Assembly (NCBI GenBank): GCA_963765105.1
Contig: CAVXUW010000002.1
Location: 124,001-188,000, forward strand
DNA: 64,000 nt
Source: CALMEC01 sp963765105
GTDB taxonomy: Bacteria > Actinomycetota > Thermoleophilia > Miltoncostaeales > Miltoncostaeaceae
Direction of reading: 5' to 3'
Below, in pieces: positions 8,637 to 18,646 of this stretch. The stretch's first letter is position 1. Each line of letters starts with the position of its first letter. The position numbers and the translations under genes are program-made. The notes beneath the pieces were generated by a model. That model made no database searches and was not told where the DNA came from. It saw nothing but the letters and a program-made list of their open reading frames with translations.

Positions 8637-10899
8637 ATGTGGCGCCGCGGCCCGATCGGGATCGCCGGCCTCCTGGCCGGGCTCATTGCCGTTGGGCCTG
8701 CCGCCGCCTACGACACCGGCCCGCACTTTGACATCACCCGGGACGCCCTGGCGGCGGAGGGGTTCGGTGAGAAGGCGATCCAGATTGCCCAGGTCACCAA
8801 CTGGATGGTTGACCTCTACGAGAACGCCGGAATCGACTCCGTTCTCCGGGCATGCAAGCAACCTGAAGATCATCGTGGGAGGTGCGGTCTTCGGGCGGGA
8901 GCAGTGGGCTGACAACGTGGTGAAGTCCTCTGACCGCTCTCACTTCGATCAGACTGAGGGGGGCTTCCCGAACACGGCCACGGTCTCGGCGGAATGGTTG
9001 CGCTTACAGCGCAACGTGGGGCGGATCGCGAGGGAGGCGCGCGACAAGAACGACCCGCAGATGCTCAACGCGATCATCGGGATGAGCCTCCACCAGGTCC
9101 AGGATTTCTACTCCCACACCAACTGGCTGGAGCCCGCCGGCGCCGACCCGGCTCGCCGGGGACCGGGATGGGAGATGCAAGGGTGGGGTCGAACGCCGAC
9201 ATGGTTTGACGTCGTGGCGCCGGTGCGCGACGCCGAGGACATCTACTCAGCCGGCAGCACCGGCCGCACTCGAAACCACGGCGGCTGGAACGCCGACGGC
9301 AACAAGAGCCTGGACTTCTCCATGGCCAAGGACTGGCCGGGACGGCCGATGTACACGGAGGCCCATATCGCCTCCTACTTCGCTGCGCGGCAATGGGTTC
9401 AGGCACTCCGGGCCCATGTCGCCGACGACGCCTTCTGGAACCGGGCAATGTCGTTCAGCAATGCCCCCGGCTCGTTGGCGCTCGATCAGAATGGCGCCAC
9501 CAACATCTCCCTGGCGTCGGGTCATTGGCAGGGGCAGGGCGAGGCGTGCAACCCGAGCATCTCGACGTTGAGCTGCGGGTCGCGTGTCGGCCCCGGCGGC
9601 AATCTGGTCGACCTTCGCGGAGCGGTGAAGGACTTCTTCTCCAACCAGCGCAGCCGTTACCGCCTCCTCTTCGAGCGTCTCATCGTGCCGATGGCAGCTC
9701 CCAACAGCACGGACCCGATTTTCCCTGTCGCGTCGAGCCAGGCGATGCAAGGGCAGACGCGCTTCGTCAAGCTCGACGTCACCAAGGTCGCCCAGATTGA
9801 TGATCTCGACACCCCCGGATCGGCAGACTTCTTCGCCCGCACCAAGATCGCTGGTCAGTCATATCTGAGTGCCGTGATCCACAACTACGACAGCTTCGGG
9901 TTCCGAAAGCCCAACGCACCGTTTACCTGGATCAAGGCGCTCCCCAAGACGGCGACGTTTGGGGCTCCGGTCGACACGATCACCGTCCGTATCCGCACCG
10001 GCAGCGCACGGGGCGGCGGCACCGACGACGATGTCTACCTGCGGATCAATGACCGCCAGCGCTTCCTGCTCGACAAACGTCTCTACGACGACTTCGAGCG
10101 GAACGACAACGACACCTACAGCGTCCCGATCGACGACGCAGTGTCGCGGGGGCTGCGCGTAGGTGACATCCAGTACATCCAGATCGAGAAATCCAAAGAC
10201 GGCGTCGGTGGGGCATGGCGGCTGGCCGACGTTGTCGTGGTGGTGAACGGTGTCGCGGTCTCGTCAAACCTCCGCATCGACCGCTGGCTGAATTCCGGCA
10301 ACCGCACTTGGCGCTCAGCGACCTTCACGCCCACGGCGCCGACCGGGACGGGGGTGCCGGTGTTCCTGCAGCTTTGGGAGCTTGACCCGGCGATCCGTGG
10401 CGACAACGACCACACCGACACGAACGTCTACGACCGGCGAAAGGACAACGGGCTCGTCTACTCGCCGGACACCACCGCGACAGGAACGTTCGCCGGAGCG
10501 AGCCGTCTGAAAGGTCGACTCGGCGACGGCGAACGCGCGTCGCTCAACTACCGGATCACCACCGAGAACACGGTCCTGTCGCGGATCACGCCCAAGCCCC
10601 CGCTGCCGCCGCCCCCGGGCCCGGTGCTGCTGCCCGACCTGGTGCTCGAAAACTTCACGTTGGCGTCTTTCACGGTGAGGAACATCGGGCAGGCCACGGC
10701 GGGGCCGTTCTCCGTGTCGCGGACAGGCGCCGGTACTTTCAACTTCCCGGCCCTGGCCGCGGGTGCCACCGTCACCCAGAACGCCCCAATCGCGTGTACC
10801 ACGCCGATCATGCACATCGCGGTGGTTGACTCCACCTCCCAGGTGGCCGAGAGCAACGAGACCAACAACAGCGCGACATTCGTTATCTCGTTCTGCTGA
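8637..10899 (+). pseudogene. Secreted Het-C-like protein with CARDB-type tail, frameshifted
   Basis: Reading from ATG 8637 gives a signal peptide (GIAGLLAGLIAVGPAAA) and then DTGPHFDITRDALAAEGF, the start of the Het-C / zinc phospholipase C-like fold. The frame is lost near 8855 and continues in the next frame with LKIIVGG and NAIIGMSLHQVQDFYSHTNW, the family's metal-binding LHxxxDFxxH segment. The rest is a large beta-rich domain and, in the last 90 residues (LPDLVLENFTLASFTVRNIG), a CARDB/APHP-like domain. The shift equals one extra base. Without it the product would be about 750 residues, exported. Related proteins occur widely in environmental bacteria, function mostly unknown. An in-frame earlier ATG at 8580 is also possible. 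Confidence 0.7.
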
Positions 10900-11531
10900 G
10901 CGGAGGTTTGTCCACCCAGCGGGCGGGGGGATGTCGTCAGCCTCCGTCGCGACAGGACGGCTTCGTTTCGCCGTCTCAACATTCGCGGTGGGCCGTTGTG
11001 TGTTGGGGTGCGAGGGGTGATGACGGTTCTGCTGGCGGGAGAGGCAAACATGTTGACCTCCGCGCCAGGCGCGACATGAGGTGTCCGGATGACCGCTGGC
11101 GATTGCGGCAACCAGGGTCGTTGGCGGGATGCGAGTGGGTGATTCGCAGACGCGGCCAATCGGGTGTGGGGGTGGGACCATTCACCTCCCGCATCTGAAA
11201 CATGCCGGGCAGGGGGAGGTGAGCCCACGTTGACCTCCGCGGTCCACGAACCCCCGAACGGGGAGTAGCGATGTGGAGCGCCAAAGTGCAGTGTCCACAC
11301 ATGCGAGTGGTTGCTCGGACGTTCAGGTCCTGTGCGACTCGCCCGGCCGGCCGGCCGCGCCGCCGCGTGTTGGCCGCGCTGCTCGTGGTGGGGAGTGCGG
11401 TCGGCGTCTGCGGCTGGGGGCATCACCCTGTCCCGCACCGACGTCGCGTTGCCGGCAGGCGCCGGAGCTGACGCGGTCCGTGTCGGCAACTTCGTCGGGA
11501 CGTCGGGCCGCCGAGGCGCGCAGGCTTAGCC
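10900..11531. other. Non-coding region with short repeats
   Basis: A 13-bp direct repeat GTTGACCTCCGCG occurs at 11052-11064 and 11229-11241. Between the copies lies a 9-bp inverted repeat (TCACCTCCC at 11182-11190 and its complement at 11214-11222). Short frames near 11271-11529 contain a hydrophobic stretch (RRRVLAALLVVGSAVGV) but no coherent protein. They may be the decayed 5' part of the next gene. Confidence 0.35.
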
Positions 11532-12224
11532 GTGACGGGAGTGATCGGCGGCCTCGTCGGACTGGCGTTTCTGGCCGGAGGCGGGCTGCTCGTCGGATTC
11601 CACGAGACCAAACGCGACGGCGACGGCTTCTACACGTCCTACGCCAAGCAGCTCGCAACACCGACCTACGCACTCACCTCCGACACGCTCGATGTCGGCA
11701 CCGAGGGACCCGGTTGGCTATTTCGACGCGATCGGCTCGGCAGCGTGCGGGTCGCGACAAAGGGAACAGGGAACCACCCGATGTTCATCGGCGTCGGGCC
11801 CACGCGAGAGGTCGCCGCGTACTTGAAGTCGGTTGCTCATGACCAGGTCAGCGACCTCGACGGCGACCGACCGGTGACATACGAGCGTCACGCGGGTGCG
11901 TCGGCACCGCAGCGACCGGCCACCCAGCAGTTCTGGGCGGTCTCCACGGCCGGCACCGAAGCGCAAGTCGTCAAGTGGCCGGTGACGAAGGGCTCGTGGA
12001 CGGTTGTCGTGATGAACGCCGACGGCTCACGCGGAGTCCGCACGACCGCAACCATCGGGGCGGACATACCGCTGGTGTTCGGCATCGGGATCGGCCTACT
12101 CGCCGTTGGGGTGCTCATTGGAAGCGGTGCGGGCGTGGCTCTGTACTTCAGCAGACGCCGCCCGCGTCGATCGTCGTCAGAGTCGCCCGTTGCGTCGCGC
12201 CTACCGCGGGGGACCGAGGGTTGA
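11532..12224 (+). CDS. Membrane protein of unknown function
   Basis: A 230-residue protein with an N-terminal membrane segment (residues 3-23), an extracytoplasmic domain of about 150 residues, and a second membrane segment (about 180-205, IPLVFGIGIGLLAVGVLIG) ending in an Arg-rich cytoplasmic tail. The middle domain (GPGWLFRRDRLGSVRVATKG, then PMFIGVGPTREVAAYL) resembles a domain common in uncharacterised actinobacterial membrane proteins found near two-component systems. The start is a GTG at 11532. The histidine kinase gene follows 127 bases later, so it may be an accessory sensor. No function can be assigned. Confidence 0.6.
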   Translation: MTGVIGGLVGLAFLAGGGLLVGFHETKRDGDGFYTSYAKQLATPTYALTSDTLDVGTEGPGWLFRRDRLGSVRVATKGTGNHPMFIGVGPTREVAAYLKSVAHDQVSDLDGDRPVTYERHAGASAPQRPATQQFWAVSTAGTEAQVVKWPVTKGSWTVVVMNADGSRGVRTTATIGADIPLVFGIGIGLLAVGVLIGSGAGVALYFSRRRPRRSSSESPVASRLPRGTEG

Positions 12225-12351
12225 CGCCCTCGGTCCGGGGAGTAGGTTCCTCTTGAGACGTCTTCCTTTCATCCGCCTCGTTCGCCCGGTCGCAGTAGCG
12301 GCTGAGAGGTCCGTCGAGTACGGGAAACCGCGGACCGAAGTGGAGGAGGAC

Positions 12352-14115
12352 TTGGCGACGGCCCATCCAGCACCAGCCCTTGGACATGGAGCTGGTGAAC
12401 GCCGGTCGCCGCGGGCCTCGCTTTTGGTTGCGATCGCGGTCGCAGGTGGTGCGACGACCGTCGGGTCATTGTGGTTCGGCTTCACCAATGCCGAGGTCGG
12501 CGGCGTGCAACTCGCGCTGCTCGAATGGATCAGCGTTCCCTACATCGTGGCCGGGTTGATCGCGTGGTGGCATCGCCCGGAGAGCCGGCTCGGCGTGTTG
12601 ATGGTGGCGGGCGGTCTTGCAACCGGCCTGTCGGGACTCCAATTCTCGACCCTCCCAGCGGCGCACACGCTCGGAGTGGCTTTCGATGTGCTCCCTGCGG
12701 TGATCTTCCTCCACGTTTTCCTGGCGTTTCCGCAGGGGCACCTGCGATCGCGATTCGAGGGCGTGATTGTCGCTGCGGGCTACGTCGCCGCCGTCGGACT
12801 TCAGCTGGTCAAGATGGCGCTTGGCGGGGTCGGCGAGGACAATTTGTTGGAGCTCACCGCCCGTCCCGACGCCGCACGCACGGTCGAGCAGGTGCAGCTG
12901 GTGTCGATCGCCGGCATGTGTCTGGTGGGGATCGGTGTGCTGGCGCTGCGCAGACGGACCGGGGGAAAGCCCCTTCGACGCCCCGTCCAGCTATTGGTCA
13001 ACTCGTTTGCGCTGGGTCTGGTGATGGTGGCGGTCTTGTACGTGTTCGGTGCGTTCGAGGGACCCGCCTTCCGGGAGATCCAGCGGGCGACCCTGGCTGT
13101 GATCGGCATCTCCCCGCTGGCATTCCTCTACGGACTGCTCGACGCTCGGCTTGCACGTTCTGCCGTGGGCGATCTGTTCGTGTCGCTGCGATCCGATCCG
13201 TCGCCGACCGGGCTGCAGTCCTCACTCGCGGCGGCTTTGCGCGACCCGTCGCTGAAACTGGCGTATTGGTTCGCGGAGTTCGAGAGTTGGGGCGACCCCG
13301 ACGGGCGGCCAGTGGAGTTGCCGGACGAGAAATGCGGGCGTGCAACCACGCTGATCAACCGCGACGGGGCGCCGATGGCCGCACTCCTCCATGACCCCGC
13401 CCTCAACGATGAGCCCCGCCTGCTCGAGGCAGTCGGTGCCGCGGCGGGGATCGCGCTCGAGAATGGTCGGCTGCAGGCGGAGCAGACCGCACACCTCGCC
13501 GAACTCAGGGGCTCCCGGGCCCGGGTTGTCGAGGCGAGCCAGAAGGAGCGACAGCGCCTCGAGCGCAATCTCCACGACGGCGCCCAGCAGCGCCTTATCG
13601 CACTCTCGCTCGAGTTGAGTCTCTTGGAGCGCCAGTTGGCTGACAACCCCGACGCGGCAACGCGTTTGGATCGCGCGCGTGATGAGATCGCGGTTTCGCT
13701 CGAGGAGTTGCGGACGGTTGCACGTGGGTTGCATCCCGCCGTGCTGAGCGGTCACGGATTGGACGTTGCACTCCAGTCGATCGCAGCGCAGTCTCCGACA
13801 CCGGTCACGTTGAACATTCAGGTGGAAGGCAGGTTGCCGGAGCCGATCGAGGTGGCGGCCTATTACGTCGTCTCGGAGAGCCTTGCCAACATTGCCAAGC
13901 ACGCCAAGGCGACGAAGGTCAGCGTCGATGTCACACGCGACGGCGAGGCGGTTGTGGTCGAAGTCGTCGATGACGGCGTGGGTGGAGCGAGCACCGACAC
14001 CGGGTCTGGGTTGCGCGGCCTGGCCGATCGTGTGGAGGCCCACGGGGGTCGCCTGCGTGTCTGGAGCCCGCCAGGCGAAGGGACACGACTGCGGGCGGAG
14101 CTGCCATGCGTGTAG
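12352..14115 (+). CDS. NarL-family sensor histidine kinase with multi-pass membrane sensor
   Basis: From the TTG at 12352 (GGAGG 5 bases upstream) this is 587 residues; an in-frame GTG at 12340 is an alternative start. The N-terminal half has about eight hydrophobic segments and forms a membrane-embedded sensor. A dimerisation/phosphoacceptor domain of the HisKA_3 type follows, with the active histidine H408 in ERNLHDGAQQR. The C-terminal HATPase domain shows the N box (ESLANIAKHAKA) and G boxes (DDGVGGA, GSGLRGLADRVEAHGG). It would phosphorylate the response regulator encoded next; the two genes overlap by 10 bases. Signal unknown. Confidence 0.87.
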   Translation: MATAHPAPALGHGAGERRSPRASLLVAIAVAGGATTVGSLWFGFTNAEVGGVQLALLEWISVPYIVAGLIAWWHRPESRLGVLMVAGGLATGLSGLQFSTLPAAHTLGVAFDVLPAVIFLHVFLAFPQGHLRSRFEGVIVAAGYVAAVGLQLVKMALGGVGEDNLLELTARPDAARTVEQVQLVSIAGMCLVGIGVLALRRRTGGKPLRRPVQLLVNSFALGLVMVAVLYVFGAFEGPAFREIQRATLAVIGISPLAFLYGLLDARLARSAVGDLFVSLRSDPSPTGLQSSLAAALRDPSLKLAYWFAEFESWGDPDGRPVELPDEKCGRATTLINRDGAPMAALLHDPALNDEPRLLEAVGAAAGIALENGRLQAEQTAHLAELRGSRARVVEASQKERQRLERNLHDGAQQRLIALSLELSLLERQLADNPDAATRLDRARDEIAVSLEELRTVARGLHPAVLSGHGLDVALQSIAAQSPTPVTLNIQVEGRLPEPIEVAAYYVVSESLANIAKHAKATKVSVDVTRDGEAVVVEVVDDGVGGASTDTGSGLRGLADRVEAHGGRLRVWSPPGEGTRLRAELPCV

Positions 14116-14750
14116 CGATCGTCGAAGACAGCGTGCTGTTGCGCGAGGGAGTGGCGAGACTGCTCGTCGATGCGGGTCTCGACGTGGTTGCCCAGTTCGA
14201 CAACGCTGATGACGTGCTGATCCGGCTGCGTGCAGACCAACCCGACGTCGTGATCCTTGATATCAGGTTGCCGCCGACTCATAGTGACGAGGGGCTTCGC
14301 GCCGCCATCGAGATCCGCTCGTTGTATCCGTCGGTCGGTGTGTTGGTGCTGTCGCAGTACGTTGAGCTCGGCTTGGCGTTGAAGTTGCTCGCCGACTCCG
14401 CCGAGGGCGTCGGGTACCTGCTGAAGGACCGCATCAGCGATGTCGACGCGTTCCTCGCCGCTGTCCGGCGGGTCGCCGAAGGTGGGTCCGCGCTCGATCC
14501 GATCATCGTGTCGACGCTGCTTTCGCGTCAACGACCGGACGATCCACTCGCACAGCTGACACCGCGGGAGCGTGAGGTGCTCGAGTTGATGGCGGGCGGT
14601 AGCTCCAACCAGGGGATTGCCGACAAGCTCGTGATCACATTGCGCGCGGTCGAGAAGTACGTCTCGAGCATCTTCGGGAAGCTCGATCTCCCTTCGAGCG
14701 GGAGCGAGTCACGCCGAGTCCACGCGGTGCTGCTGTTTCTGCGTTCCTGA
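14106..14750 (+). CDS. NarL/LuxR-family response regulator
   Basis: A 214-residue two-domain regulator. The receiver has the acidic pocket ED (residues 7-8), the phosphoacceptor D52 (VILDIRLPP) and the conserved Lys in YLLKDR. The C-terminal LuxR-type helix-turn-helix begins LTPREREVLELMA. Its start overlaps the kinase stop by 10 bases, showing translational coupling and partnership. The MMPL transporter gene starts 115 bases downstream and is the obvious candidate target. Confidence 0.93.
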   Translation: MRVAIVEDSVLLREGVARLLVDAGLDVVAQFDNADDVLIRLRADQPDVVILDIRLPPTHSDEGLRAAIEIRSLYPSVGVLVLSQYVELGLALKLLADSAEGVGYLLKDRISDVDAFLAAVRRVAEGGSALDPIIVSTLLSRQRPDDPLAQLTPREREVLELMAGGSSNQGIADKLVITLRAVEKYVSSIFGKLDLPSSGSESRRVHAVLLFLRS

Positions 14751-14865
14751 CCGCCCGTCAGGACACCAGAAACCCGGCCTGCCGAACGGCAAGCGTCCCG
14801 TCTATCGCGTCCCGACGGTCGCTGCGAACGTCGCTGCACCTCGTCGTTCCCAAACAGGAGCAGTG

Positions 14866-17172
14866 ATGAAAACACGCATCATCCAGAACAACCCGAACGA
14901 ACCACCCCACGACCCCCGACCAGTTCATACGCCCGCCGGAGACCCCAAGCAACCGCGAAACCTGGCGGCTCGCATGGGCCGCTGGAGCGCAGGCCACAAG
15001 AAGACGGCCATCTTCGGGTGGATCGGATTCGTGATCGCCGTCCTGGTGCTCGGCGGCGCGATCGGCACCAAACAACTCGACCCGCAGAAGGCCGGCGCGG
15101 GCGAGTCCGGGCGGATCAACGCCCTGCTCGCCGACGAGTTCAAGCAAGCCCAGGGCGACTCCGTCCTGATCCAAAGCACCAAGACAACCGTCGACGACCC
15201 TGCCTTCACGGCAGCGATCAACGACGTCACGCGCACCGCGAGCAGTCTCGCGCAGGTCAAGAAAGTCGAGTCACCGCTCTCACCGGGCAATGAAGGGCGG
15301 ATCTCCAAGGATCGCCATACGGCACTTGTGACCCTCGAGCTTCGCACCACAGACCTCGAGGAAGCCAAGACCCTCGACGCCCCGGTCGAGAAGGCGATCC
15401 TCGCCGCAGCGACCCGCCATCCCGGCATCGCCATCGAAGAGTTCGGGGTCAACGCGGAGAAGCAGCTCGACGACGCCGTGGTCAAGGACTTCAAGAAGGC
15501 TGGGACGTTGTCGCTCCCCGTCACACTGATCATCCTGATCGTCGCCTTCGGGGCGCTTGTCGCGGCAGGGCTCCCGTTCCTCCTCGCACTCAGCTCCGTC
15601 ATTGCGACGATGGGCCTGCTCGCAATCCCAAGTCAGTTCATGCCGCTGGACAAAGACGTCGGAGTGATCGTGCTATTGATCGGTCTCGCCGTCGGCGTCG
15701 ACTACTCAATGTTCTACCTGAAGCGCGAACGCGAGGAACGCGCCGCAGGGCGCGGTGAGCGCGCAGCGCTCGAAGCTGCTGCCGCCACCTCGGGACGCTC
15801 CGTATTGATCTCGGGCCTCACGGTCATGGTCGCGATGGGCGGCATGCTGTTCACGGGCAACAAGACGTTCGTCGGGTTCGGGATGGCGACAATGCTTGTG
15901 GTGGCAGTCGCGGTGCTCGGGTCGCTCACCGTCCTGCCGGCCTTGCTCGCTGCGCTCGGCGACAAGGTCGACAAGCTCCGCGTCCCGTTCCTGCACCTTC
16001 TCCGCCGCAACGACGGAGAAGGTCGCATGTGGAGCGCAATCCTCGATCGCGTCCTTCGTCGCCCGCTCATCTCAGCGGTCGTCGCTGGGGGCGCCCTTCT
16101 TGCCCTCGCCGCCCCCGCGCTGCACATGCACGTCGCGACGCCCGGGTTCGAGACGCTCCCGCAGAATCTCTCGTCGGTACAGACCTACAACAAGCTCCAG
16201 GCCGCGTTTCCCGGCCAGGCCGTCTCAGCGCAGGTCGTTGTCAAGGCCGACGACGTCCGCACACCAGCGGTCACTTCAGCGATCGCAGACCTTGAGCGCA
16301 CCGCGATCGACACGGGTGAGTTCGCACAGCCGACCGACGTGCAGATCAACCCCGCGGGCACCATCGCGGTGGTTTCGCTCGCAATCCAAGGGAAGGGCAC
16401 AGACAATGCATCCGTCGCCGCCCTCAAGACCTTGCGCACGTCCGTGATCCCGGCAACCGTCGGGCGGCTTGGCGCTACGGACGTTGGCGTGACCGGTCCC
16501 ACCGCCCTCGAGAAGGACTCCAACGATCAGCTCAAGAACGCCGCCCCATGGGTCTTCGCATTCGTCCTGGCGTTTGCGTTTCTCCTGATGTTGCTGACCT
16601 TCCGGTCGGTGGTGATCGCCATCAAAGCGGTCGTCCTCAACCTGCTGTCGGTCGCCGCCGCCTACGGCGCGCTCGTCCTGGTGTTCCAGCATGGTTGGGG
16701 GAAGAGCCTGCTCGGCTTCTCGGTGGTCCCGGGCGGGATCATGGGGTTCCTTCCGATCTTCCTGTTCGTGATCCTGTTCGGCCTGTCGATGGACTACCAC
16801 GTGTTCATCATCAGCCGCATCCGCGAAGCGTTTGACCGCGGAATGCCCACGGACGAGGCCGTCTCGCACGGCATCAAGCGAACCGCGGGAGTGGTCACCA
16901 GCGCAGCGCTCGTGATGTTCGGGGTCTTCTCGATCTTCGCGACGCTGCAGTTCATGTTCCTCAAGCAGTTCGGCGTCGGCCTCGCTATCGCCGTGCTGAT
17001 CGACGCAACGATCATCCGGGCAGTCCTTCTGCCCGCATCGATGAAGCTCCTCGGCGACTGGAACTGGTACCTGCCCAGATGGCTCAATTGGTTGCCGTAC
17101 CTCTCGCACGAGGGGGTGACCGAGGCACCTGTTGTCGGTCCGAAAACGATCGTCCAACCGGCCGACGCCTAA
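14866..17172 (+). CDS. MMPL/RND-family membrane transporter
   Basis: A 768-residue inner-membrane protein of the actinobacterial MMPL family, proton-driven exporters of lipids or drugs. It has a hydrophilic N-terminal tail, a first membrane segment (IFGWIGFVIAVLVLGGAIG), an extracytoplasmic loop, then two blocks of five to six membrane segments. Each block carries the family's charged motif: GVDYSMFYLKREREE in the first and GLSMDYHVFIISRIREA in the second. ATG 14866 is preceded by CAGGAG; a GTG three bases earlier is too close to it. It lies downstream of a two-component system and is closed by a strong hairpin. Substrate unknown. Confidence 0.9.
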   Translation: MKTRIIQNNPNEPPHDPRPVHTPAGDPKQPRNLAARMGRWSAGHKKTAIFGWIGFVIAVLVLGGAIGTKQLDPQKAGAGESGRINALLADEFKQAQGDSVLIQSTKTTVDDPAFTAAINDVTRTASSLAQVKKVESPLSPGNEGRISKDRHTALVTLELRTTDLEEAKTLDAPVEKAILAAATRHPGIAIEEFGVNAEKQLDDAVVKDFKKAGTLSLPVTLIILIVAFGALVAAGLPFLLALSSVIATMGLLAIPSQFMPLDKDVGVIVLLIGLAVGVDYSMFYLKREREERAAGRGERAALEAAAATSGRSVLISGLTVMVAMGGMLFTGNKTFVGFGMATMLVVAVAVLGSLTVLPALLAALGDKVDKLRVPFLHLLRRNDGEGRMWSAILDRVLRRPLISAVVAGGALLALAAPALHMHVATPGFETLPQNLSSVQTYNKLQAAFPGQAVSAQVVVKADDVRTPAVTSAIADLERTAIDTGEFAQPTDVQINPAGTIAVVSLAIQGKGTDNASVAALKTLRTSVIPATVGRLGATDVGVTGPTALEKDSNDQLKNAAPWVFAFVLAFAFLLMLLTFRSVVIAIKAVVLNLLSVAAAYGALVLVFQHGWGKSLLGFSVVPGGIMGFLPIFLFVILFGLSMDYHVFIISRIREAFDRGMPTDEAVSHGIKRTAGVVTSAALVMFGVFSIFATLQFMFLKQFGVGLAIAVLIDATIIRAVLLPASMKLLGDWNWYLPRWLNWLPYLSHEGVTEAPVVGPKTIVQPADA

Positions 17173-17180
17173 CGCGCTCC

Positions 17181-17217
17181 GCCGGTTCGGTCCGCCTCTG
17201 CGGCGGGCCGAACCGGC
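17181..17217 (+). terminator. Strong hairpin terminator after the MMPL transporter
   Basis: A 16-bp stem (17181-17196 with 17202-17217; one G-T pair) and a 5-base loop, starting 9 bases after the stop codon. No U tract follows. Confidence 0.7.
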
Positions 17218-17598
17218 GCGATGCGATCGACAAGGTCCGACTCGATGCACACCGCACCCCACTTGGTGGCTCACGCGACAAACCGGCGCCATCGCCGTCC
17301 GACCGCGTGCGTACCCGCGTCGAACCTGCACGCTACTCGACGCGGCGCTGCTCAAAGACGAGGGACTGTGGCGCTGGGGCTGGTGTGGGACACGTGGCAC
17401 CTGCGGTTGTACCTTGTCGGCTCCGACCTACGCCCAACGAGCCTCTTCGCCGCCTGGGTGCTTCGCCACGGAACACTCGTCGATGCTCCGAGGATTACTT
17501 CACCGTGAATGATGTAATCACGTGTTCGCCAGGTGTTCTCCAGCCGCAAATACCTACAACCACGGCGGCGCCGCGGACGCAGAAAGCCCTGCACATCA

Positions 17599-17648
17599 GA
17601 GAGAGCCGACGCGGGGACTCGAACCCCGGACCCCATCATTACGAGTGA
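17599..17648 (-). repeat. Left att repeat: 3' half of tRNA-Thr
   Basis: Identical over 50 bases to 41065-41114. It covers the anticodon loop, the variable region, the T arm and the 3' acceptor strand of tRNA-Thr plus 5 bases beyond. The sequence 5' of the anticodon is absent, so no functional tRNA is encoded here. Confidence 0.88.
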
Positions 17649-17711
17649 AGAGGGTGATCGGCCGCAAACCGTTTAGCCATAAGGACTCTTACTGGATCGC
17701 CAAGGCCGTGT

Positions 17712-17730
17712 GGGCCTACCTTGGGCCTAC
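17712..17730. repeat. Tandem 8-mers, possible integrase arm site (left)
   Basis: Two copies of GGGCCTAC separated by CTT, an 11-base period, 64 bases inside the left att repeat. A closely related pair occurs at 40968-40986 near the right end. Paired short repeats at one-helical-turn spacing inside both ends resemble arm-type binding sites of tyrosine integrases. This is inference. Confidence 0.4.
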
Positions 17731-17743
17731 GCTACAGGCGTAG

Positions 17744-18508
17744 TTACGCATCACCCCAACCGAGCTTCACATCGAGCGCCAGCCAGTCTGCGGCGTCCTC
17801 GCTTCGACGATAGCTGCACGCAAGACAGCAACCTGGACCGAGACCAAGTCCGAACGCATCGCTCACGGTCTCGACCTCGAGGGTACGCCCTCCGCACACC
17901 GGGCACTCGGCGGCTTCAGCCAAGCAGGCCGAGTCTCCATAACCTTCGTGAATCGCGAGTGCCAGGTGACGTCGGGTCCTCTCACCCTCAGGCAAAGCGG
18001 CCCAATATCGTCCGGCCCGCTCTCGTTCAGCGGCGTCGGCCGATATCGCTTCGACTTCAGCTACGTCCTGGACTTCGTCATCGAGGACCCGTAGAGCGGG
18101 ATGGCGATCTAGCTCACGAAGCGCCAGAATGGCGGCGTCCTCCAGTACATCCCCTTCCCGCGCATGTCGCGGCGCGTCAGTTGCGGCGATTGCCTGCATC
18201 AGCCGGGGCACGTCAACCGGGACCAAGTCCTCCATCTCGTCATTCTCGGTGCCGAGTACCTCGTTGAGGTGCGCCTGCAGAGCCGCGTCATGCTCCGAAT
18301 CGGCAATCAGCACGACCCCGTCCGCTCGCTCCTCTCCGATCGTCTGCAAGGTCCTGAGGAGGTCTGCCGCGGAACGGACGCGGCCGTCCTTCCGGTAGAG
18401 CTTGTCTGGCACTTCGAAGCAGACAATCGCCGCCAACGCGTTATTCAGCGCTTGCGCAAAGACGCTCTCTCTGCCGCCGCGGTCAGTCGACCGGATCAGG
18501 GTAGCCAT
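17744..18508 (-). CDS. Hypothetical protein with C-terminal zinc ribbon
   Basis: From the ATG at 18508 about 254 residues; an earlier in-frame ATG at 18634 would add 42 poorly conserved-looking residues. Residues 1-150 are mixed alpha/beta and acidic (VFAQALNNALAAIVCFEVPDKLY, then DGVVLIADSEHDAAL). The end has two Cys pairs, CPVCGG and CLACSY, typical of a structural zinc ribbon. I do not recognise the family. It is the first gene inside the island and lies on the same strand as the next two, so it may belong to the same defence-associated set. Confidence 0.55.
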   Translation of the reverse strand: MATLIRSTDRGGRESVFAQALNNALAAIVCFEVPDKLYRKDGRVRSAADLLRTLQTIGEERADGVVLIADSEHDAALQAHLNEVLGTENDEMEDLVPVDVPRLMQAIAATDAPRHAREGDVLEDAAILALRELDRHPALRVLDDEVQDVAEVEAISADAAERERAGRYWAALPEGERTRRHLALAIHEGYGDSACLAEAAECPVCGGRTLEVETVSDAFGLGLGPGCCLACSYRRSEDAADWLALDVKLGWGDA

Positions 18509-18646
18509 GCATTGCGCGTAGTGACGCCGACGCCCCACTTGTCGGTCCGAGTCATCCAACAACGGAACAATAGATCCGAGATCGTGGAGCCGGTCGGAAC
18601 CAGGTGCCGACAGCCCGTTTCTGATGCGGGACACACGCTGGGTCGC

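Larger units (their letters stand above)
17218..17743. other. Left junction of the defence island, non-coding
   Basis: Contains the tRNA-derived att repeat (17599-17648) and the tandem 8-mers (17712-17730). A nested hairpin at 17493-17519 (GATTAC/GTAATC around TTCAC/GTGAA) lies outside the island and could be a terminator or recombination-associated site. A 6-bp hairpin (CTACGC/GCGTAG, 17727-17743) abuts the end of the first island gene. No gene, and no integrase remnant, can be read. Confidence 0.45.

Noticed and set aside
10315..11489. Antisense frames over the 3' part of the Het-C-like gene
   Set aside because: Mirror of a coding region with no motif; high GC produces long empty frames.
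16276..17400. Long antisense frame opposite the MMPL transporter
   Set aside because: It lies opposite conserved MMPL motifs and has Arg/His/Gly-rich shadow composition with no recognisable domain.
17220..17600. Integrase remnant near the left att repeat
   Set aside because: All frames were read; no tyrosine or serine recombinase motif is visible.
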